From Chitinophagales bacterium (GTDB taxonomy: Bacteria; Bacteroidota; Bacteroidia; Chitinophagales; Saprospiraceae): a stretch of DNA of 38,047 nt. How positions within the stretch are numbered: the first letter of the stretch is position 1; each line of letters starts with the position of its first letter. Shown here piece after piece: positions 26,056 through 32,942 of this stretch. The notes under the pieces are model-generated. The model ran no database searches. It was given only the letters and a program-made list of their open reading frames with translations, and was not told where the DNA came from. The DNA is taken from NCBI GenBank assembly GCA_013298955.1, contig JAAFJT010000046.1, positions 1-38,047 on the forward strand, read 5' to 3'. A program made the position numbers and the translations under genes.

Positions 26056-26675
26056 AACGTAATATTTTCATAAATAAAATCAGCATTGATTTCGCAATCA
26101 ATAGATTCTAATTTTATGATGTCTGATAAATTTTTATAAATAGTATCCCGCCAAATGTTAGGTGCGTCTCGAAAACGCGTTTCAATACGGCATTTATTGG
26201 GGTCAATTAAAACATATTCTTTGAAAGAGGTGAGGGTCTTATATTCATCAAATTTGCCAGTACGGTCATATTTGCTTGTACTACTACTGGATAAAACTTC
26301 CACAATGAGTACTGGATTGCCCAAAAGAACTTCATTTTTATCCCAATATTGAGGCGTTTCTGCAACGACCAAAACATCTGGATAAAGACTGAAATTTAAT
26401 TCTGGCAAATAGATAAGTTGCTGGCTTCCAAAAATTGAATATTTTTTGCCACTTGCTCTGCATGCGATTTTTAATTCGCCTGTCATATTAGCGACAACCA
26501 TATTGTGAGGTCCTTTTGCCATAGTACGTTTTGTTATGAAGCCATTATAATATTCATTAGGTTCTTTGGCTCGTTCTTCCTTCTTTAAATATTCCGCAAG
26601 CGTATAACGACGAGGTTCTTTGATGGATTCAAGAACAGCTAAAGGATTGAAAGAGCAATTATTATCATTGTACAT
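26046..26675 (-). CDS. Uma2-family (DUF820) putative endonuclease
   Basis: 209 aa. It begins with the family motif YTLAEYLKKEE (24-34) and contains the restriction-like core: D100 in YPDVLVV, E126 in LIVEVLSSSS, with D137 and K141 in KYDRTGKFDEYKTL, then EYVLIDP. This is the PD-(D/E)XK arrangement of Uma2 proteins, which are very abundant in cyanobacteria and also in Bacteroidota; their function is mostly unknown. It is inserted on the opposite strand between the dehydrogenase and the kinase. It may be a mobile cargo gene, but no ends or target duplication are visible. Confidence 0.88.
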   Translation of the reverse strand: MYNDNNCSFNPLAVLESIKEPRRYTLAEYLKKEERAKEPNEYYNGFITKRTMAKGPHNMVVANMTGELKIACRASGKKYSIFGSQQLIYLPELNFSLYPDVLVVAETPQYWDKNEVLLGNPVLIVEVLSSSSTSKYDRTGKFDEYKTLTSFKEYVLIDPNKCRIETRFRDAPNIWRDTIYKNLSDIIKLESIDCEINADFIYENITFKK

Positions 26676-26722
26676 AATAAATAATTTTTTGTTTAGAACA
26701 ATAAATGCGAACTTTTTACTTG

Positions 26723-26753
26723 CAAAAGTATCATTTTTAAATGAAAATACAAA
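26723..26753 (-). promoter_or_regulatory. Strong candidate promoter for the Uma2 gene
   Basis: Read on the minus strand: TTTG (26753-26750), a 19 nt spacer, TACTTTTG (26730-26723). It is a full match to the Bacteroidota form and lies about 48 nt upstream of the start codon. Confidence 0.7.
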
Positions 26754-26770
26754 ATTTTTAACAAAAAATC

Positions 26771-27856
26771 ATGATTCAACAAGATATACCTACGGATATT
26801 CGCAAAGGCGAATCGATTGATTTGAACCTTTTAAACCTATATTTAAAAACGCAATTGCCTGATTTTGGAACAATTACCGAAATTAAACAATTTCCGGGTG
26901 GTTATTCCAATTTAACGTATTGGTTAAAAGTCGATTCAAATCATTCAAAATCAACAGAATACGTATTGCGCCGTCCGCCCTTTGGTGCGAATATCAAAAG
27001 TGGGCATGATATGTCCCGCGAATTTCGCGTTTTAACCATGCTTCAAAAAGTGGGTTATGATAAGATTCCAAAACCCATTTTTTTAGAATCCACAGGAAGT
27101 GTTTTAAACGCACCGTTTTATATCATGGAACGGTTGCAAGGTTGTATTTTGCGCGGGAAAGATGGCAAAAATCCTGTCAATCCAATGTTGACTCCTGTTT
27201 TATTGAACGATTTATGCCAAAAATTAGTTGAAAATTTGGCAAATTTGCATCAAATCGATGTTTATAAAACGGATTTAGTCCAAATTGGGAAACCGGATGG
27301 CTATGTCAAACGCCAAATCGAAGGTTGGATTAAACGATATCATCATGCAAAAACCGATGATATTCAAGCAATGACGACGATTGAAACTTGGTTGCAAGCG
27401 TTTGAACCGCGTCCACAAGTCGCAGCGTTTTTGCACAATGATTATAAATTCGACAATGTGGTTTGGACGCATGATTTAACTCAAATTGTGGGGGTTTTGG
27501 ATTGGGAAATGGCAACGGTTGGAGACCCGTTAGCGGATTTGGGGGCAGCTTTGGCGTATTGGTGTACGGCGGAAGCGGGCGCGTTTTTAAAAACAATGAA
27601 TTTGACCCATTTAAAAGGCTGTTTCAATCGACAACAAGTGGTGGCTCAATATGCTGCTTTGACGGGACGCGATTTGTCGGATATTCATTTTTATTACGTT
27701 TTTGGCTTATATAAAAATGCCGTCATTGTGCAACAAATTTATGCCCGTTGGAAAAAAGGGTTGACGCAAGACCCGCGTTTTGCGCATTTGATACATGGCG
27801 TAAAAGACCTTTCGGCAATGGCTATCAAAGCGATTGAAACAGGTAATGTTGATTAA
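26771..27856 (+). CDS. APH-family kinase of the ACAD10/11 (LvaA-like) hydroxyacyl type
   Basis: 361 aa with an aminoglycoside-phosphotransferase fold. Markers: FPGGYSNLTYWL (41-52, glycine-rich nucleotide loop), YVLRRPPFGANIKSGHDMSREF (64-85; the 'LRRPPxGxxxxxAHDMxREF' stretch typical of the ACAD10/11 N-terminal domain), FYIMERLQG (116-124), the catalytic loop LHNDYKFDN (221-229, with D224 and N229), and the metal-binding LDWEMATVGDP (243-253, D244). Known members phosphorylate 4-hydroxyacyl-CoAs (human ACAD10/11, Pseudomonas LvaA) rather than antibiotics. The matching dehydrogenase is nearby, but the Uma2 gene interrupts the pair. It is cytoplasmic and may have its own promoter in the 95 nt divergent gap. 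Confidence 0.9.
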   Translation: MIQQDIPTDIRKGESIDLNLLNLYLKTQLPDFGTITEIKQFPGGYSNLTYWLKVDSNHSKSTEYVLRRPPFGANIKSGHDMSREFRVLTMLQKVGYDKIPKPIFLESTGSVLNAPFYIMERLQGCILRGKDGKNPVNPMLTPVLLNDLCQKLVENLANLHQIDVYKTDLVQIGKPDGYVKRQIEGWIKRYHHAKTDDIQAMTTIETWLQAFEPRPQVAAFLHNDYKFDNVVWTHDLTQIVGVLDWEMATVGDPLADLGAALAYWCTAEAGAFLKTMNLTHLKGCFNRQQVVAQYAALTGRDLSDIHFYYVFGLYKNAVIVQQIYARWKKGLTQDPRFAHLIHGVKDLSAMAIKAIETGNVD

Positions 27857-27882
27857 AAGGTGTAATGAATCTATATTTTGGG

Positions 27883-28154
27883 GTACAATTGGAACACAGA
27901 TGACACGGATTGGGCGAATTTGCGCGGATTTTTATTTTTTAGAATTAAGTAGTTGCGTCGTAATAAACTATCAAAAAAAATGTGCCAACGTCGGCGAGGT
28001 TTCAACCTCGCCGACGTTAATACATTGATTATCAATTATTTACATTTTCATAGCTTATTTCTGCTTAATCACTTAATGAAGTATTTTATTTTTATAAAAA
28101 AGAAAAATCCGCGAAAACCCGCACAATCCGTATCATCCGCGTTCCAATTGTATC
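27883..28154. repeat. Family A palindromic element, copy 4, with family B inside
   Basis: The left arm (27883 to about 27935) and right arm (about 28095-28154) are inverted copies, both with the GCGCGGAT/ATCCGCG variant near the inner end where other copies have CACGGAT. The loop (about 160 nt) holds a family B hairpin at 27987-28018 and the associated AAGTAGTT (27947-27954). Confidence 0.88.
27987..28018. repeat. Family B hairpin, copy 4 (diverged, nested)
   Basis: Arms AACGTCGGCGAGGTT (27987-28001) and 28004-28018 are perfect (15 bp, 2 nt loop). Several paired positions differ from the other copies while the pairing is kept. It is followed by ATTGATTATCAA, a motif found beside family B copies. 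Confidence 0.85.
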
Positions 28155-28198
28155 GCACTTTCACATTATTAAAAATTTTAATTATTTAAACATACATT

Positions 28199-30100
28199 AT
28201 GAATAATAACCATTTTTTTGAAAAAATCAATACGTTGATTTTTCCAGATGCTAAAACCGCTTCGCGCAAAGCCGCCGAAGCGATTGCGGATTTGATTCGC
28301 CAAAAAGCTGCGTTGAACCTGCCTTGCGTGTTAGGTTTGGCAACAGGTTCTACGCCGACGACGGTTTATACCGAGTTGATTAAAATGCACCGCGAAGAAG
28401 GACTTTGTTTTAAAAATGTCATTACTTTTAATTTGGATGAGTATTATCCAATGAAACGGGACGCGCTCCAAAGTTACGTCCGTTTTATGAAAGAATGGTT
28501 TTTTGATGCGATTGACATTTTGCCCGAAAACGTGCATATTCCGGATGGAACGCTTGAAAAAGACCAGATTCAAGCCTTTTGTCGGGCTTATGAGGACAAA
28601 ATAACGGCATTAGGCGGGATTGATTTGCAAATTTTGGGCATTGGGCGCACAGGTCACATTGGTTTTAATGAACCCGGTTCGGGCATTCGCTCGCGGACTC
28701 GGCTCATTTCGTTGGATCGATTGACGATTGCAGATGCCGCAAGTGATTTTTTTGGCGAAGAAAATGTCCCCCGTAAAGCCATTACGATGGGTGTTGGGAC
28801 GATTATGGAGGCTAAAAATATCCTGTTGATGGCTTGGGGAGAGGGCAAAGCGCAGGTGATTCGGGCTACGATTGAGGGCGAAATCACCGATTTGATACCT
28901 GCGACTTATTTGCAAAAGCACCCGAAAGTTACAATTTTGTTGGATGATGCCGCTTCTGCGGAACTCACTCGCGTCAAAACGCCTTGGTTGACGGGCGAAT
29001 GTGATTGGAAAACGCCTCAATTGGTGAAAAGAGCTGTGATTTGGTTGGCGCAAAAAGAGCAAAAACCCATTTTGAAATTAACGAATGCTCATTATGCCGA
29101 AAATGGGATGAGCGATTTAGTGACCGAATATGATTCTGCCTACAACGCCAATATCCAAATTTTCAACGCATTGCGTCATACGATTACTGGTTGGCCTGGC
29201 GGCAAACCCAATGAACCCAATAAAAATCGACCCGAAAAATCAAATACGTTTCCAAAACGGGTGTTGATTTTCAGTCCGCATCCTGATGATGACGTGATTT
29301 CGATGGGCGGCACGTTCATTCGATTGGCGGATCAAGGGCATGAGGTGCATGTGGCATACCAAACTTCTGGGAATATTGCCGTTTTTGATGATGATGTGGT
29401 GCGTTTTGCGGATTTTATCAATGATTTTCATCAAATTTTTGGTTTAGATACAGGCGTTACCAAAAAAATGTTTGATTCGATTCAACAAAAATTGAAATCT
29501 AAAAAAGCGGGTGAAATTGACGCGCCCGAAATCCAACAATTGAAAGGGTTGATTCGGCGCGGAGAGGCGAAAGCAGGCGCACGATATGTACGCGAATCGG
29601 TGCAAACTCATTTTTTGGACATGCCTTTTTATGAAACGGGGACGGTCAAAAAGAAACCTTTGAGTGAAGCCGATATTCAAATTATCATTCAATTGATTGA
29701 AACGATTCGACCGCATCAAATTTATGCCGCAGGCGACTTGTCCGACCCACATGGAACGCATCGGGTGTGTTTAGAATCCATTTTTGAAGCAATTGAGCGT
29801 TTAAAAACCAAAAATTGGATGCAAAAGTGTTCCGTTTGGCTGTATCGCGGTGCTTGGCAGGAGTGGGAAATCGAAAATATTGATATGGCAGTGCCTTTGA
29901 GTCCCGATGAATTATTGCGCAAGCGGCGGGCGATTTTCAAACATCAAAGTCAAAAAGATAGACCTTTATTTCCCGGAACGGATGTGCGGGAGTTTTGGCA
30001 ACGCGCCGAAGAGCGCAATCGGAATACGGCGCAATCGTATGATGCACTCGGTTTGCCCGAATATGAAGCAATTGAAGCGTTTAAAAGATATAATTTTTAA
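28199..30100 (+). CDS. nagB: Glucosamine-6-phosphate deaminase fused to a PIG-L/LmbE deacetylase-like domain
   Basis: 633 aa. The N-terminal half (1-290) is NagB: LATGSTPTTVY (47-57), catalytic base D80 in FNLDEYYPM and GIGRTGHIGFNEPGSG (147-162, with H153). E. coli NagB has Asp two residues before the His; this copy has T151, a change I associate with the fused Bacteroidota type. The C-terminal half (355-633) is PIG-L/LmbE: FSPHPDDDVISMGG (358-371; zinc ligands H361 and D364) and SDPHGTHR (515-522; H518/H521 region). NagB turns GlcN-6-P into fructose-6-P and ammonia; the attached domain may deacetylate GlcNAc-type substrates so that one protein does both steps. No other nag gene is adjacent. 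It ends at a good hairpin. Confidence 0.93.
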   Translation: MNNNHFFEKINTLIFPDAKTASRKAAEAIADLIRQKAALNLPCVLGLATGSTPTTVYTELIKMHREEGLCFKNVITFNLDEYYPMKRDALQSYVRFMKEWFFDAIDILPENVHIPDGTLEKDQIQAFCRAYEDKITALGGIDLQILGIGRTGHIGFNEPGSGIRSRTRLISLDRLTIADAASDFFGEENVPRKAITMGVGTIMEAKNILLMAWGEGKAQVIRATIEGEITDLIPATYLQKHPKVTILLDDAASAELTRVKTPWLTGECDWKTPQLVKRAVIWLAQKEQKPILKLTNAHYAENGMSDLVTEYDSAYNANIQIFNALRHTITGWPGGKPNEPNKNRPEKSNTFPKRVLIFSPHPDDDVISMGGTFIRLADQGHEVHVAYQTSGNIAVFDDDVVRFADFINDFHQIFGLDTGVTKKMFDSIQQKLKSKKAGEIDAPEIQQLKGLIRRGEAKAGARYVRESVQTHFLDMPFYETGTVKKKPLSEADIQIIIQLIETIRPHQIYAAGDLSDPHGTHRVCLESIFEAIERLKTKNWMQKCSVWLYRGAWQEWEIENIDMAVPLSPDELLRKRRAIFKHQSQKDRPLFPGTDVREFWQRAEERNRNTAQSYDALGLPEYEAIEAFKRYNF

Positions 30101-30151
30101 AAAAGAATCCCAAAATACCTGCAATGTGAAATATTATGCTAATATTTGCAG

Positions 30152-30182
30152 AAAATGCAGCGTGAAATCGCTGCATTTTTTT
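30152..30182 (+). terminator. Intrinsic terminator after nagB
   Basis: AAAATGCAGCG (30152-30162) pairs with CGCTGCATTTT (30169-30179) around TGAAAT, and is followed by a T-run. It lies about 50 nt past the stop. Confidence 0.85.
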
Positions 30183-30212
30183 AAGGATGAAAATAATCAA
30201 CTCAATTAACAA

Positions 30213-30686
30213 ATGGCTCATTTCACACATTTAGACGCGGCGGGCAATCCGACGATGGTGCATGTAGGCGATAAATTGGTTACAAAACGGACGGCGCGGG
30301 CGCAAGCGATTGTGATTTTGCCCAATATCGTGTTGGAACAATTGGAAAATAAGGAAATTTATACGAAAAAAGGCGGCGTTTTTCAAACAGCCATCCTTGC
30401 GGGCATCATGGGCGCGAAAAAAACGCCTGATTTGATACCGTTATGTCATCCGATTGGGTTGGAAAATTGCAAAATTGACATTCAAGTGGATGCGGCAAAA
30501 CGGGTGGTCATTCAATGTACAGCATCGGTGACTTCCAAAACAGGTGTAGAAATGGAAGCCTTGACGGGCGCGACGATTGCTGCATTAACAATTTATGATA
30601 TGTGTAAAGCGTTCTCTCAAAATATTATCATTCAAGAAATCGCCTTAATCGAAAAAACTGGCGGTAAAAGCGATTACCAAAAATAG
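30213..30686 (+). CDS. moaC: Cyclic pyranopterin monophosphate synthase MoaC
   Basis: 157 aa, the usual length. Motifs: THLDAAGNPTMVHVGDK at the N-terminus, LIPLCHPIGLENCKID (74-89, with the active-site LCHP), and SKTGVEMEALTGATIAALTIYDMCKA (107-132). KTGGKSDY at the C-terminus is the last active-site stretch. It makes cyclic pyranopterin monophosphate in molybdenum-cofactor synthesis, together with MoaA. It stands alone; no other moa or mod gene is in this window. It lies between the nagB terminator and family A copy 5. Confidence 0.96.
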   Translation: MAHFTHLDAAGNPTMVHVGDKLVTKRTARAQAIVILPNIVLEQLENKEIYTKKGGVFQTAILAGIMGAKKTPDLIPLCHPIGLENCKIDIQVDAAKRVVIQCTASVTSKTGVEMEALTGATIAALTIYDMCKAFSQNIIIQEIALIEKTGGKSDYQK

Positions 30687-30696
30687 AGGCGGATGC

Positions 30697-30822
30697 TATG
30701 GGAACACGGATAACGCGGATTGGGCGGATTTTCACGGATTTTTTTTTATAATAAAAGTGTAAATTTTTTTAATAAAAAATCTGTGAAAATCCGCCCAATC
30801 CGCGTCATCCGCGTTCCAATTA
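30697..30822. repeat. Family A palindromic element, copy 5
   Basis: Arms about 30697-30751 and 30771-30822 pair around an AT-rich loop, both with GGGCGGATTTTCAC. It begins about 10 nt past the moaC stop and ends 60 nt before the MFS start. A frame from 30720 that translates the arm into repeated Ile-Arg residues is an artefact. Confidence 0.9.
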
Positions 30823-30884
30823 GACCCGCTTTCACCATAGATATTGTAACAATTTTTAAACAATTCACAATCAATTTTTTTCAA

Positions 30885-32117
30885 ATGACGGAAATCAACA
30901 AATCAAGACTGTTTATCGCCTCTTGCATCGCATTGGTGACAACTTCTATGACTTTTGCCATTCGCGCAGGTATGTTAAGCGACTTAGGCAAACAATTTAA
31001 CCTAACGAATGCAGAACTCGGCTGGGTTGCATCGATGGCATTTCTCGGTTTTCCAGTCGCCACGATGTTGGGCGGTTGGCTTTGCGATGTCGTTGGCATG
31101 GGGCGATTGCTCGTTTTAGCGTTTATTACGCATATGTTGGGCATTGTTTTGACCATTTCGGCAACAGGTTTTTGGACGTTATTTATTTCCACATTTTTCA
31201 TTGGTTTTGCGAATGGAACGGTGGAAGCAGCTTGTAATCCGATGGTTGCCGCCATGTATCCCGATAGAAAAACAGAAATGTTGAATCGTTTTCACGTTTG
31301 GTTTCCTGGCGGGATTGTGATTGGCGGATTGATTTCGTATTTTATGACCGATGCGCAGTTGGATTGGAAAGCGCAAGTATCCGTACTTTTGATTCCTGCC
31401 TTCATTTATGGCGTATTGTTTTTAAAACAACAATTCCCAAAAACAGAACGGGTTACATCTGGCGTTTCAACAGGCGACATGATAGCGGCTTGTTTTAGCC
31501 CACTGTATTTGTTCATGGTAGCATGTATGTTATTAACTTCTACTACGGAATTGGGTACCAATCAATGGATTAACACGATTTTGGAAAATGTCGGTGTCAA
31601 ATCCATTTTGATTTTGGTTTGGATCAATGCGATTATGGCAATTGGGCGATTGTTCGCGGGCAAAATGGTGCATACCTTAGAACCGACAGGGATGTTACTT
31701 GGTTCTGCGGTGTTGGCAGTCGTTGGTTTGATTTGGTTGAGTAATACGTCAGGCATGATGACTTTTGCGGCGGCGGGCGTTTTTGCCATGGGTTGTTGCT
31801 ATTTTTGGCCTACCATGATTGGTTTTGTGGCGGAAAATATACCGAAAAGTGGTGCATTGGGCATGTCGTTATTAGGTGGTGCGGGCATGTTTGCGACTTC
31901 TATTTTCCAACCGATTTTGGGAAGTATGTATGATAGTAATTTGGTGGCTGCTAAAGCGAATGTTGCGACAAATGCGACCGAAGCGAGTATCAAATTGGCA
32001 GCAGGCGCGAATACGTTGCAAAGTGTGGTGATATTGCCCGTTATATTGGTGTTTGCATTTTTTGGTTTGAAAATGTACATGAATAATCAAGCAAATGCAG
32101 CACGATTGCAGAAATAA
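30885..32117 (+). CDS. Major facilitator superfamily transporter
   Basis: 410 aa from ATG 30885; an upstream in-frame ATG at 30720 lies inside family A copy 5 and is rejected. About 12 hydrophobic segments. The loop between TM2 and TM3 (GGWLCDVVGMGRLLVLAF) fits the MFS 'GxxxDxxGRR' motif A. IGFANGTVEAACNPMVAAMYPDRKTEMLNRFHVWFPGG in the TM4-5 area is close to the sugar/FHS-like 'NxxxxxxxP...LN..H..FGxG' pattern, so a sugar-type substrate is plausible though not shown. NagB upstream could favour an amino-sugar, but moaC intervenes. Confidence 0.88.
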   Translation: MTEINKSRLFIASCIALVTTSMTFAIRAGMLSDLGKQFNLTNAELGWVASMAFLGFPVATMLGGWLCDVVGMGRLLVLAFITHMLGIVLTISATGFWTLFISTFFIGFANGTVEAACNPMVAAMYPDRKTEMLNRFHVWFPGGIVIGGLISYFMTDAQLDWKAQVSVLLIPAFIYGVLFLKQQFPKTERVTSGVSTGDMIAACFSPLYLFMVACMLLTSTTELGTNQWINTILENVGVKSILILVWINAIMAIGRLFAGKMVHTLEPTGMLLGSAVLAVVGLIWLSNTSGMMTFAAAGVFAMGCCYFWPTMIGFVAENIPKSGALGMSLLGGAGMFATSIFQPILGSMYDSNLVAAKANVATNATEASIKLAAGANTLQSVVILPVILVFAFFGLKMYMNNQANAARLQK

Positions 32118-32129
32118 GATTTTTTAAAC

Positions 32130-32204
32130 GTGGATTTTTTGGATTGATTGGATTCTTTGGATTGTATCATAATCCAAAGAATCCAATCAATCCAAAAAAT
32201 CCAC
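32130..32204. repeat. Perfect 34-bp inverted repeat of four 9-nt GGATT units
   Basis: Arms 32130-32163 and 32171-32204 are exact complements around the 7 nt loop GTATCAT. GGATT starts at 32132, 32141, 32150 and 32159, exactly 9 nt apart. It begins 12 nt past the MFS stop. Confidence 0.95.
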
Positions 32205-32229
32205 ATTAAAAAAAATAGGTTAACCTTTC

Positions 32230-32271
32230 AATATGGGTTCAAAAGGCATCACCGTTTTTTGAACCCATATT
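32230..32271 (+). terminator. Second hairpin after the MFS gene
   Basis: AATATGGGTTCAAAA (32230-32244) pairs with 32257-32271 over a 12 nt loop. It is unrelated in sequence to the neighbouring GGATT repeat. It could be a terminator or a leader structure for the next gene (ATG 32301). Confidence 0.65.
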
Positions 32272-32300
32272 TGTAAATAATTTATAATCAATCATTTACA

Positions 32301-32843
32301 ATGAATAAATTTACAGCATTTCTTTTACTGATAGGCTTATCGCCCATACTGGGCAGCATCTATGGCATTGTACATGACCAATTGACCTATACCATTTCGC
32401 CCGAATATTACACTAAATTTAAATTTCATCAATTCGGATTAACCGATATGGAAGGCGAAGCCTTATTGCCGAATCCAAGAACGGTTGTCGCGGTTGTAGG
32501 CATCATGGCGACTTGGTGGATGGGACTCCTCATCGGAATTGTTTTAACATTGGTTGGTTTAAAACAAATAAATGGTGCAATAATGTTTCAAACAACTTTA
32601 AAAGCAATGGTTTTAACGATTATCATTGCTTTGTTGACAGGTTTAATTGGACTCTGTTATGGCAGTACGTTGAGCAAAGCGGATGTGGCAAATTGGCATT
32701 TGCCCAGTAATTTGGTGGATTATCAAAACTTTATAAAAGTCGGTTCTATGCATAATTTCAGTTATATCGGCGGTGCAATTGGGTTAATTATCAGCATTTT
32801 TTACAGTTTAGGCACTTTTCAAGCGGGTAAAAATTATTTTTAA
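32301..32843 (+). CDS. Conserved membrane protein of unknown function (about 4 TM)
   Basis: 180 aa. Hydrophobic segments at about 5-22 (possibly a signal anchor), 63-88, 100-122 and 153-172. The first outward loop holds HDQLTYTISPEYYTKFKFHQFG (26-47). I recall a similar stretch in uncharacterised proteins of other bacteria, which would suggest a conserved family, but I cannot name it. No catalytic motif is seen. It may be a single transcript; the next gene (amino-acid permease) follows after 99 nt on the same strand. Confidence 0.75.
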   Translation: MNKFTAFLLLIGLSPILGSIYGIVHDQLTYTISPEYYTKFKFHQFGLTDMEGEALLPNPRTVVAVVGIMATWWMGLLIGIVLTLVGLKQINGAIMFQTTLKAMVLTIIIALLTGLIGLCYGSTLSKADVANWHLPSNLVDYQNFIKVGSMHNFSYIGGAIGLIISIFYSLGTFQAGKNYF

Positions 32844-32942
32844 ATCAATATGAAAATTATATCTATGTAAAAGCACCTCATTTTCCTCAAAAAGCATTAA
32901 CTTTACGCGTTCCAAAAACGAAAATCAAAAAACATTCCCTGT

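Larger units (their letters stand above)
27857..28198. other. Intergenic region filled by nested repeats
   Basis: About 342 nt: family A copy 4 with a family B copy inside its loop, then about 40 nt of leader before nagB. No gene is present. Confidence 0.8.

Noticed and set aside
26771-27856. Aminoglycoside resistance gene
   Set aside because: The fold is APH-like, but the motifs and the nearby dehydrogenase match the ACAD10/11-type hydroxyacyl kinase; nothing points to antibiotic substrates.
30720-30884. N-terminal extension of the MFS gene
   Set aside because: It is translated from the arms of family A copy 5 and gives repetitive Ile-Arg residues; the transporter begins properly at ATG 30885.
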